Shown one piece after another: positions 1 through 7,128 of a stretch of 12,934 bases of DNA. This DNA is from Sanchytrium tribonematis (lineage: Eukaryota; Sanchytriomycota; Sanchytriomycetes; Sanchytriales; Sanchytriaceae), in assembly GCA_018985235.1 (NCBI GenBank), contig JADGIG010000204.1:1-12934 (forward strand), written 5' to 3'. The notes under the pieces are model-generated. The model ran no database searches, had not been told where the DNA came from, and saw nothing but the letters and a program-made list of their open reading frames with translations. Position numbers and translations under genes: made by a program. How positions within the stretch are numbered: the first letter of the stretch is position 1; the number at the start of each line of letters is the position of its first letter.

Positions 1-2732
1 GAATAAGAAAGGAATTAGTTCATAAATTCCTGAACAGTGACACCATGGAGACACCTCCGCTTGATGTAGAGTCTTCCGGTGATGAAGAGAACTCTGAAAG
101 CAAAGCCTTAATTGAAAAAAATTTGGGCTACGTGGAGGTCGAATCCTCATTATTTTGTTTGCGAAAGAACAATCCTTTGAGGCGCTTTTGCTTATACATA
201 TGCAGTCCTCATAATGGCAAAAACTACTTTGAATATGTAGTTCGGATTATGATTATATTGTCAATAATAGAGGCCGCTTTTGATACCCCAATTAATCGAT
301 TGAAGTCCTATATGGATAATCCAACTACAAATTGGACAATATTTCGATATTTTGAGCTGTATTTTATTATTTTCTTCTCTCTTGAATTTCTAGTTAAAAT
401 TTTGGCGTTTGGATTCATTTTCAACAAAGACAGTTACCTCCGCAATCCCTGGAACCGATTTGATTTTATTGTTCTGACATTGCAAATTATTGGTTTTTTG
501 GCAGACGCGCAAGACAGTACTGGTGTTGCTCGTGTACTAAGAGTATCAAAAGCAATAAGAGTTTTGCGAATTATTAACCAGTTTGAGGGTATACGTAAAA
601 TTTTTAGTTTCATTATTCTTGCATTTTCAAGGATTTTGGATGCATCGATACTCAGTCTTATTGTTTTTGTTCCTTTCGCTTTGTATGGAAATTATGTTTA
701 TTCTAATTTATTTAAAAGTTGCAACGACTCCTCTGTTAATTCGAAAAGTGATTGTGTGGGGGTTTTCCCAGTAACTTCTCAATTAGGAATTGATCTTTTA
801 GTGCCAAGAGTATGGAAAAATCATTATAGCCCTTATTATACATTCGACACATTTGCTACTTCGTTATTGACTATGTTTGTGTTGAGTACAAGTGAATCGT
901 GGACAGACATTTACAATTTGGGGAACAGTGTCGTTGGTTTGGATTTGCAACCCCAACAAAGTCTGGATCTCGATTTGTTTGCGACTTTATATTTTTTTTC
1001 GTTTATGATTATTGGAAGCTTAATTGTAGTAGATTTATTTGCTGGTATTATTATTCAAAATTTTTTAAATATTTCCGGCTTGGCATATCTTACTATAGAG
1101 CAAAGGCAATATATTGATCTGGTTAAACAGGTCAAACTTGTGAAGCCCACAGTCGTCCCTTCTAGGCCCATTAATCCATTTCAAGCTCGTTGTTATGATA
1201 TTTTAATTTCCAGAAAATATTCTTATTTTATCAACTTTACCTTGGGGTTAACTGTACTTGTGAGCATGGTTCAATATGCTTCCGAACCTCCTGTACTTCG
1301 TGCGATTCGTGAAAAAGGTCTGCTAACAATATTTACCATAATTTTTTTGGGCGACGTAATTATAAAATACAATGGCTTTGGTCCGAGAAAATTTATGAAA
1401 TCGTGGTGGAACATTTTTGACTGTGTTGTAATCAGTGGTGCACTGCTTACCATTATTTCTCAATTCTTTTTTACTGATGTTCCCTATGCATTGTCTATTG
1501 CAATTAGAGTTCTTGTATTAAGTTTGAGCTTTAAATCGGTGCAAAGGATTCCGGTTTTGACACAGCTTTTTAAAACAATTGTTGCTAGTTTAAGTCAAAT
1601 TTTGGATATGTTGGCGGTGTTCGCACTCCTTCTTCTTACGTTTGCTTTAATTTTCATTGAAATTTTTGGCTTGACTCGATTTTATCAGATCTATAACTAT
1701 GACGCTAACTTTCGAAATTTACCCAATGCGATGTTGCTACTCATGAGAATGATAACAGGTGAAAGTTGGCATCGTGTGATGAACGACTGTTTAATTGATG
1801 GTGAATATTGCACTGACCAAAGTGATAATTATTTGTTTACCGATTGTGGCTCAAAAATTTGGGGATTTGTTTTGTTTATGAGTTACTATATAATTTGCAC
1901 GTATGTGTTTGCTAATATGTTTGTGGTTATTGTCCTGGAGAATTTTTCATATTTTTACTCTGAGGATGTTAAATTTTCAGTCATTACAAGGGAGGACATC
2001 AAATTATTTAAATCGGCTTGGGCAATGTTTGACGAAAGAGGGAAAGGGTTTATTAGCGATAAGCAATTGATTCCGTTCCTGAGAACATTACGTGGCAGAT
2101 TAAGGGTAAGTCTCTATCCCGATAACCTTGCTGTAAGTAATATTAGTCATGAAATTCGAGATGTTATACCAAATTGGAAGGACTGGGAAAATGCCGACAT
2201 CGAAAGTGTATTTAGAATTGTCGAAAGATTAAGATTCCATTTTGACAATATTACAACAGAAGACTTGCAAGAATCTCGTAAAAAATTCAATCGAGTACAT
2301 ACTGAATGCATGATGCATTTGAGTGACAAGGGTATCCCCTTTACAGATGTTTTGACCATACTAATGAATCATGTGGTAAACGATCAAACATTTCTGCGAA
2401 TCGATGAATTTATAAAAAGGAAACAAGTTTTGGAAGAGATCGACGAAAAAATATACTTAGAAAAGGCAATAGGTATTTTAACAACGATAGTTCAAAAAAG
2501 AAAATTGTTTAAGCTCAAGTCAGGAACAACTCAAGTCAACATTCCCCAAATTGTCATTGATGATAACATGAGCACTAGGTCGCGGTCTTCAAATCCAGTT
2601 ACACAAAGTCCTTCAGCAAGCGAATGGTCAGACTCTGATGTAGAAGAAAATGATAATATAAACGAGAAACTGAAGCAAGGAAAGTGGTATGGGATATATC
2701 AGGAAGTTCGAAAGCGTAATAATAAAATTTAA
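1..2732 (+). CDS. CCH1: Cch1/CaV-like voltage-gated cation channel, repeats III-IV (5' partial)
   Basis: The product is the pore-forming subunit of a plasma-membrane voltage-gated Ca2+ channel of the fungal Cch1 / animal CaV type; only its C-terminal half is visible. The frame is open from base 3 to the left edge, so the Met at 45 is probably internal although its context (caccATGg) is good. Numbering from that Met: the NPLRRFC motif (43-49) that precedes repeat III in CaV/Cch1 proteins; repeat III S1-S6 about 62-340, S4 with basic residues every third position (R163, R166, K169, R172, R175) and pore glutamate E284 in STSESW; repeat IV about 385-640, pore glutamate E573 in TGESW. An EF-hand-like segment follows S6 (about 650-682, FDERGKGF), as in CaV C-termini. 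The tail is acidic and Ser-rich. Alternatives are a NALCN-like channel or, if 45 were the true start, a two-repeat channel. The family is sure; the exact subtype is less so. Confidence 0.85.
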   Translation, partial: IRKELVHKFLNSDTMETPPLDVESSGDEENSESKALIEKNLGYVEVESSLFCLRKNNPLRRFCLYICSPHNGKNYFEYVVRIMIILSIIEAAFDTPINRLKSYMDNPTTNWTIFRYFELYFIIFFSLEFLVKILAFGFIFNKDSYLRNPWNRFDFIVLTLQIIGFLADAQDSTGVARVLRVSKAIRVLRIINQFEGIRKIFSFIILAFSRILDASILSLIVFVPFALYGNYVYSNLFKSCNDSSVNSKSDCVGVFPVTSQLGIDLLVPRVWKNHYSPYYTFDTFATSLLTMFVLSTSESWTDIYNLGNSVVGLDLQPQQSLDLDLFATLYFFSFMIIGSLIVVDLFAGIIIQNFLNISGLAYLTIEQRQYIDLVKQVKLVKPTVVPSRPINPFQARCYDILISRKYSYFINFTLGLTVLVSMVQYASEPPVLRAIREKGLLTIFTIIFLGDVIIKYNGFGPRKFMKSWWNIFDCVVISGALLTIISQFFFTDVPYALSIAIRVLVLSLSFKSVQRIPVLTQLFKTIVASLSQILDMLAVFALLLLTFALIFIEIFGLTRFYQIYNYDANFRNLPNAMLLLMRMITGESWHRVMNDCLIDGEYCTDQSDNYLFTDCGSKIWGFVLFMSYYIICTYVFANMFVVIVLENFSYFYSEDVKFSVITREDIKLFKSAWAMFDERGKGFISDKQLIPFLRTLRGRLRVSLYPDNLAVSNISHEIRDVIPNWKDWENADIESVFRIVERLRFHFDNITTEDLQESRKKFNRVHTECMMHLSDKGIPFTDVLTILMNHVVNDQTFLRIDEFIKRKQVLEEIDEKIYLEKAIGILTTIVQKRKLFKLKSGTTQVNIPQIVIDDNMSTRSRSSNPVTQSPSASEWSDSDVEENDNINEKLKQGKWYGIYQEVRKRNNKI
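2721..2732 (+). promoter_or_regulatory. poly(A) hexamer just before the channel stop codon
   Basis: AATAAA at 2721-2726 lies inside the last codons of the channel gene, 3 nt before its TAA (2730-2732). The next gene's likely start is only 45 nt downstream, so the 3' end signal must lie close to the stop. Its role as a signal is inferred from position. Confidence 0.45.
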
Positions 2733-2777
2733 TCTTTTATGAAATGTAGAATTACAAAATTTCTGACCCTTGGAACA

Positions 2778-3729
2778 ATGCAAACAACATTACCAATTAC
2801 AAAAGTATTCGCTAAGGCACCTGGCTTTCCACATTGGCCAGGGTTTATCACAGAAAATGCTCCCGACTATGTGTTCTCAGCGGATAAATCGAAGGAAGAT
2901 TATTTTTGTGTATTTTTTTTTGATTCATGGGATTATCAGTTATTTAAAAAAACAAGTAGCGACGTAGTTGAACATGTCAAAAATTCAAAGCTTACTATCA
3001 ACTGGGACGAAAATTATGACAAATTTTACAAAGCAAACAAATCTAGAAAGAAATATGTCGCTGCACTTGAACAAGGTCAAAATTGGACCAATGAGGAAAT
3101 TTATGCCAAACTAAGCAAAGTTGCTCAAAAAAGAGTAGCCCAAGATGAAAAAAGAAAAGAGGCGGAGGAAAAAAAGAAAATAGAAAAGAAACCTGCTGTG
3201 AAAAAGGCTGTAAAACGTAAGACCGAGATCGACTCAGCTTCGTCTTCTAAAAAGCCGAAGACCGCATCTCCTCTTGATAATCTAATCAAGACAAGAACAT
3301 ATTTGCATTCTAGACTTTTCACTCATCCTAATAATACAAATATTTCAATTGATAAAATTAAGGAGCAACTTATTATGCTTCGTGGATTGGATGTCAATTT
3401 TGATATATTAAAATCAAGCAAGATTGGCAAAATGATAAAAAGGATTTCAAAACTCACCGAGGAGAGTACGGCGAGAGATGGGCCGCCAAAAGCTCAAATT
3501 AAAGCCTTGACTGAAGGTGGTGTTATACAAGATTGCCAAAATCTCGTTCAGCATTGGACCAATATTTTAAGTACAATTGATTTACGTAGCACATCAAGGC
3601 GTGTCTGATGGTGAAGTCAAGGGAGATGCACAAATGAAAAATGCCGAAAGTTCGAAAATTGAGCGGTCCGACTCCACAGATGCACACGTAGATGCATTAG
3701 TGACTAATGTTAGATCTGTTGAAGTTTAG
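2778..3729 (+). CDS. PWWP-domain protein with C-terminal IBD/TFIIS-N-like domain (LEDGF/HDGF-like), one 19-nt intron
   Basis: Coding exons are 2778-3570 and 3590-3729, giving 310 residues. An N-terminal PWWP domain (about 9-85, with the PHWP motif at 18-21 after VFAKAPGF, and the FFFDSW strand) would read methylated histone H3 on nucleosomes. A long Lys/Glu-rich linker (about 112-165) contains nuclear-localisation-like basic clusters. A helical domain follows (about 168-264, with SSKIGKMIKRISKL and LVQHWTNIL), matching the LEDGF integrase-binding / TFIIS N-terminal (LW) fold that docks transcription-elongation factors. The Met at 2778 is preferred over the in-frame Met at 2739, because it has A at -3 and lies just before the PWWP domain, while 2739 is 6 nt after the previous stop. 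Without splicing, translation ends at 3608. With the 19-nt intron removed it continues as an acidic, Ser/Asp-rich tail to TAG at 3727. The nuclear elongation-linked role is inferred from the domains. Confidence 0.8.
3571..3589 (+). other. 19-nt spliceosomal-type intron in PWWP gene
   Basis: The sequence is gtacaattgatttacgtag, with GT-AG ends. It splits a codon after its first base (a|ca). Removing it moves the reading frame from one that stops at 3606-3608 to one open to 3729. A 28-nt version ending at 3598 (AG in tcaag) gives the same frame and would lack three residues. The 19-nt form is preferred because four other genes here have 19-20-nt introns and the intron at 5175-5193 ends in the same acgtag. 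No conserved domain crosses this junction, so it is the least certain of the five. Confidence 0.65.
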
Positions 3730-3732
3730 CAT

Positions 3733-3738
3733 AGTAAA
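3733..3738 (+). promoter_or_regulatory. variant poly(A) hexamer AGTAAA after PWWP gene
   Basis: AGTAAA, a one-base variant of AATAAA, begins 3 nt after the TAG at 3727-3729. This is the only gene here lacking a perfect AATAAA near its stop. Functional use is inferred. Confidence 0.3.
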
Positions 3739-3805
3739 TAGTATTATATCATAGTCTTGGAGCCGATTTATAAGATATTAAGGAGCGATTTTTCTAACAG
3801 TAATT

Positions 3806-3988
3806 ATGTTAAAAAGATTTTTAACCCAAGCTACGAAAGTCAGACTATCTACTAAGCCTTTGACAAAGGGCAACAAATTTGATGAAAGAGAAACCGCGGC
3901 AGAAAACAAATATGTAAGAGATCATGATAGAGAATTGCTAAAAAACTTGAAAAAAAATCAAGAGAAAGAAAAGAAGCCCAAGAAATAA
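3806..3988 (+). CDS. INH1: Mitochondrial F1Fo-ATPase inhibitor protein (IF1 family)
   Basis: This is a 60-residue protein. The first roughly 20 residues are basic and hydroxylated with no acidic residue (MLKRFLTQATKVRLSTK), which is typical of a mitochondrial matrix-targeting presequence. The rest carries the IF1 inhibitory motif: F-x-x-R-E-x-A-x-E-x-x-Y-V-R at about 25-38, followed by a Lys/Glu-rich helix (ELLKNLKKNQEKEKK). IF1 family members block ATP hydrolysis by inserting this helix into the F1 catalytic interface when the membrane potential falls. The length is shorter than the usual 80-100 residues because the C-terminal coiled coil that dimerises animal IF1 is nearly absent, as in short yeast-type inhibitors. 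The start has A at -3. The stop lies only 22 nt before the next gene's start. The motif is distinctive, so confidence is good despite the short length. Confidence 0.8.
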   Translation: MLKRFLTQATKVRLSTKPLTKGNKFDERETAAENKYVRDHDRELLKNLKKNQEKEKKPKK

Positions 3989-3989
3989 A
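3984..3989 (+). promoter_or_regulatory. AATAAA overlapping IF1 stop codon
   Basis: The TAA stop (3986-3988) is embedded in AATAAA. With only 22 nt to the next ATG, a 3' UTR from this signal would run into the downstream gene's leader or coding region. Confidence 0.5.
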
Positions 3990-4010
3990 TATTCACACTA
4001 GAAGAATCTT

Positions 4011-5457
4011 ATGTCTGCTTGTCCACTTGATCAAATTGTCAAAGCATGTATTTTACAAAGTGGCGTATACATAGGCCGCGTATTTTTAGAAATGGAACTT
4101 GTTCAAGCTATATTTTTGTTTATCTATATTGCGGTTATATTGGGATGTTCAATCTATATGCTTAAATTACGAAAGAAAACTTCATTCTTTCGTTACAGAT
4201 TTTGTTGGATCATCTTATTCCAGAACGTGATATTATCTCTTTCATTGATTGCCCTTTCTCGACCAGCAGTATTTGGAGAAGAAGCAAAGGATGGTGAGTT
4301 AGACCCAGTATTTTGTGAGTATATTTATTGGGTAAGTTATGGAATGATCCTAGTACCTGTAATATTACATCCTTTAAGATCTTGGACGTTTTACTTCAAT
4401 TATCAATCAAGCCGTGCAAAATTATTAGCCTCCACTGCAGATCCCTTACTTTTTCAACCTCTCAACGATATTCCATTCGTCAAACTAGACCTTCAATGGT
4501 TTCTGCTCAAGAAAAAATATGGACATTTAAAATATGCATCTACATTCTACGCTATATTTATCGCCATAACTTTTGGAATCTACATTGTTATTCGATATAC
4601 GACAGACGATTGGAGCGAATCGAGAGTCACTATAAACCCTAAATATTGTCCTATGATGACAGAAATTGATTTAGTGGCCGTTATTGGTGCAATCGGATTC
4701 ATTCTTAATTTTGTGATGACAACTCTGCTAAGTAAGTGCAGGGAAAACATTAAGTTGGAATTGGAAACGGGAATCGTAAATATCTCGATAATGGTCATGG
4801 TAGTTGTATACTTACTATCCCTATTTGAGAGTGTGAGTGAAGTTATCGACTGCGAGGATTTTCGTAGAGTGTGTCTTATTGTCGTAGCAGTATGCTACAT
4901 GGTTGGAAATACGCTTTTTCCACTAGTGTATTACTACTTTAAATTCAAAAAAGGACTTGCAGATGGCTCGGCCCTAAAAGAAAATTTGCAAAACGTGTTT
5001 AACAATCCTCAACTGAAGATGCAGTTTAAGGAATTTTTGGTTTCAGAATTCAGCGTGGAAAATTTTCTATTTTTGGAGGCCATTAAAAAGTTCAAGAAAA
5101 AATATGAGGGTGAAGTAGACTTGAACATAATTAGAAAAGGCGTTCAAGAGGTTTACTCTGAATTTTTTGCAAAAGTTTTAGTTGTTAACGTAGGATGCGC
5201 CTAATGGACTTAATGTGACTCATTTAATATCTAAACTTCTCAACATGAAGATGCGCGACTTGCAAAAAATGAATGCCCAGGATATGTTATCCCTTTACGA
5301 CGAAGCTTACGCTGCGATTGCATTTTTAGTTGAGAGTGATTCCCTTAGAAGATTTTTGGTAGGTAAAGATTTCTCCGCTCTTCCTGCCAGATCGGCAAAA
5401 TCCCTTAATAATATGACAAATTCCAAGAGTGTGATAAAATCATCAAATGTTGAATAA
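4011..5457 (+). CDS. Seven-transmembrane receptor with C-terminal RGS domain, one 19-nt intron
   Basis: Coding exons are 4011-5174 and 5194-5457, giving 475 residues. Seven hydrophobic segments can be read at about 30-50, 64-84, 100-122, 175-195, 219-240, 255-275 and 284-310, with a long loop between segments 3 and 4. An RGS domain follows (about 326-450). It starts with the conserved F-x-x-F-L-x-x-E-F-S-x-E-N-x-x-F-x-x-A pattern (339-357) and continues across the splice junction as VYSEFFAK|DAPNGLNV, which matches the family's Y-x-x-F-x-x-x-x-A-P-x-x-x-N-x block without gap or insertion. RGS domains speed GTP hydrolysis by G-alpha subunits, so this is a 7TM-RGS fusion like plant AtRGS1 and several fungal and amoebal receptors. 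The ligand is unknown. The start at 4011 is 22 nt after the IF1 stop and has weak context; the Met at 4092 (residue 28, just before TM1) is an alternative. Confidence 0.85.
5175..5193 (+). other. 19-nt intron inside RGS domain
   Basis: The sequence is gttttagttgttaacgtag, phase 0, with GT-AG ends and a branch-like ttaac 5 nt before the final AG. It interrupts the conserved RGS block, and its removal joins AAA to GAT to restore K-DAPNGLN with no extra residue. Retention gives a stop at 5202-5204. The conserved domain on both sides makes this one of the best-supported introns. Confidence 0.9.
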
Positions 5458-5458
5458 A
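5453..5458 (+). promoter_or_regulatory. AATAAA overlapping 7TM-RGS stop codon
   Basis: The TAA stop (5455-5457) forms part of AATAAA. A T-run follows at 5470-5474. Confidence 0.5.
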
Positions 5459-5573
5459 CAATTCGACATTTTTTGACATTTGAACCAAATTTTATTGCAA
5501 CACCCATGGGAAACAAGGTCAATCGCGGCTTTGGCCATTTCATTTCGCAAATTACAGCTGGCCAAAGTTTCAA
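5458..5573 (+). promoter_or_regulatory. 116-nt intergenic region with nested inverted repeats
   Basis: This is the longest intergenic gap in the window and must hold the 3' end of the RGS receptor gene and the promoter/leader of the SPAG16-like gene. It contains an out-of-frame ATG at 5506 that opens 44 codons to 5640, overlapping the downstream start, and two inverted repeats listed separately. No TATA-like box stands out. Confidence 0.4.
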
Positions 5574-5577
5574 ATGT
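5476..5577. repeat. Outer inverted repeat ACATTTGAA / TTCAAATGT
   Basis: The 9-bp arms at 5476-5484 and 5569-5577 are perfect reverse complements and enclose the CTTTGGCCA/TGGCCAAAG dyad. The right arm contains the start codon ATG at 5574. The two right arms are separated by one base; the left arms are 44 nt apart, so a single continuous stem is not possible. Confidence 0.3.
5529..5567. repeat. Inverted repeat, 9-bp arms CTTTGGCCA / TGGCCAAAG
   Basis: The arms at 5529-5537 and 5559-5567 are perfect reverse complements separated by 21 nt. The right arm ends 6 nt before the SPAG16-like start codon. It could be a protein-binding dyad or a leader hairpin, or it could be chance. Confidence 0.4.
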
Positions 5578-7062
5578 GTAAAAGTTCAACTGATTTTATT
5601 AGAAATTATTTTCTTCAATATAGGCTATATAAAACCTTGAATGTATTTGAAAAAGAATTAGAGGACTTGTCACCAAGGCCAAAATTCTTGCAATTAGAAA
5701 CTATTTATGAACAATTAATGTATTTAGAAAATGAAAATATTAAAATACAAGAGGAAATGCGTCAGTGTGATTTCAGAATGAAAGAAAATGATCGAGTTTT
5801 TTTGGAGAACAAGAAAGAAAGAGATGTGTTCAAAATGTATCATGTTCAACTTACTCACGATAAACAGAAGAGTGAGAAGGAAGTCAAAAAATTAAAAGAC
5901 ACCATTGAAAATCTTGAGAATGAAATAACATCTTTGAAGAAAAAAGTCATTAAGTATGACCGAGAAAGACTAAATGCTTCAAGAGAACTTGAAAACTTAA
6001 AAGCTAAAGCAACAAGTGGGACTGAAATAAATGCACTTCCACCTCTCATCTCAGAAGGTGAAAAGGAAAAACCTGAAGTTGTTCCAATTGGAGTGGTACA
6101 GCAAACAAGTATTCCTAAAACACCCAAAAAATACTGGAGACAAATAAAAAGCATCAGAGCCCATATAAATGAAATCAATCAGCTTATAACAGATGGAGAA
6201 AATTACTTTTCGTTTTCAGACGATCAGACTTGGAAAAAATATGACATCAACTTAGAATTGCTACAAGAAGGTACAGGACATGAGGGCCATGTCACTTGTG
6301 GAACTATTTATATAACTGATCAGGTCGTTTTATTTAGCGCTGACGCATTAGGAATTATTAAAGTCTGGAATACAACTAACGCGGAATGTTTGCACACTTT
6401 TCGACCTACCAAAAATGAGATATGGACGATATCCTCTAAAAAAGAACATTTGATTTTTGGAAAAAATTATGGCTCCAGCCTTTGGGATATCAAAACTCTG
6501 GTGAATATAAAAGACTTTGACGGTCACACTGCAGCTATTACACATTTAGACTTTTTAGACAACAATAACTACTACTCTTGTAGTATTGACCGCCTACTTA
6601 TTTTGCAAGATATCCGTCAAAATTCGCCGTTGCAAACAATAGGGCATAAATTTCCCTTAATTAGTGGGCAACACTTTGAAAATATGTTGGTGGCTGCTGA
6701 CAATAGTGGAAATGTGTTCCGTTATGATCTTAGGTTTTTGAATGATTCAGTCGTAGGTAGCAGCCCCGCAAAATTATCTCAGTCAATTGATTTTGGAAAG
6801 CATGCCGTACACAAATGCCTGATTCAAAATGACCAAGAAAAAGACAAATTGGGAGTCTTATATGCGGCTTGTGACAACGGTTATGTGTACCCGTAAATTA
6901 TTCTCATAAAGGTATGATTTGCAGACTTGGAGAATGCTTCCAGCATTTAAACCGCACACTTCATCTTGCTGTGGTGTTTTAATGACTAAACAAGGAATTT
7001 TAACTGCAGGAGCCGATGGATATTTGACGTTAACTAGTAAACACCGTGATTTAAATTACTAG
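5574..7062 (+). CDS. SPAG16: SPAG16/PF20-like axonemal central-pair protein (LisH-like, coiled coil, WD40), one 19-nt intron
   Basis: Coding exons are 5574-6892 and 6912-7062, giving 489 residues. A LisH-like N-terminus (about 6-32, FIRNYFLQYRLYKTLNVFEKEL) resembles the segment before the coiled coil in SPAG16/PF20. A coiled coil (about 43-145) contains KKERDVFKMYHVQLTHDKQK, resembling the family's conserved ERD-x-x-x-M-H-x-x-x-x-x-x-K block. A proline-containing linker leads to a WD40 propeller (about 190-489) beginning IKSIRAHINEINQLI. Recognisable blades include HEGHVTCGTI...IKVWN, FDGHTAAITHLDF and, after splicing, GYVYP|YDLQTW...AGADGYLTL. SPAG16 works in the central apparatus of motile cilia and flagella, so it implies a flagellated stage. 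It is shorter at the N-terminus than the animal protein. ATG16 has a similar coiled-coil/WD40 layout, but the LisH-like segment and ERD block favour SPAG16. The first Met fits; frame 3 has a stop at 5481-5483 and no earlier Met. Confidence 0.75.
6893..6911 (+). other. 19-nt intron in SPAG16-like gene
   Basis: The sequence is gtaaattattctcataaag, with GT-AG ends. It splits a proline codon after its second base (cc|g). Removal joins GYVYP to YDLQTWRML, as expected for a WD40 blade (G-x-V-x-x-x-D-L), and the frame then stays open to TAG at 7060-7062. If retained, an in-frame TAA inside the intron (6894-6896) stops translation and removes the last blade. Confidence 0.88.
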
Positions 7063-7065
7063 CCA

Positions 7066-7071
7066 AATAAA
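7066..7071 (+). promoter_or_regulatory. AATAAA just after SPAG16-like stop
   Basis: AATAAA begins 3 nt after the TAG stop at 7060-7062. The PI3K start codon lies 57 nt further on. Confidence 0.5.
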
Positions 7072-7128
7072 ATTTGTGTTTCAATTGAACTCTCTAAATT
7101 AAAGTGGCTTCTAAAACCAGTATCAATA

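Noticed and set aside
45-2732. A complete two-repeat (two-pore) channel starting at Met 45
   Set aside because: The frame is open upstream to the window edge. The NPLRRFC pre-repeat III motif and the EF-hand-like tail after the last S6 match the second half of a four-repeat Cch1/CaV channel.
3781-3800. A 5' UTR intron acceptor (ttctaacag) before IF1
   Set aside because: No GT donor lies 19-20 nt upstream and no coding frame needs it; the match is probably chance.
5175-5214. Sequencing frameshifts or broken genes (pseudogenes) explaining the split reading frames
   Set aside because: Five separate splits each remove 19-20 nt bounded by GT and AG and restore exact domain continuity; random indels would not do this, nor would programmed frameshifting.
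5307-5573. 88-codon open frame on the - strand across the RGS 3' end and the intergenic gap
   Set aside because: It lies mostly antisense to the conserved RGS exon, shows no recognisable domain and has no plausible promoter; it reads as a shadow frame.
5506-5640. A possible upstream exon (MGNKVNRG...) spliced into the SPAG16-like gene
   Set aside because: I tried all GT/AG pairs near 17-48 nt; none gives the frame change needed to join it to the SPAG16 frame. It is kept only as a possible uORF.
5574-7062. ATG16-like autophagy protein
   Set aside because: The coiled-coil/WD40 layout is compatible, but the LisH-like start and the KKERD...MYH block fit SPAG16/PF20 better, and no ATG5-binding motif was recognised.
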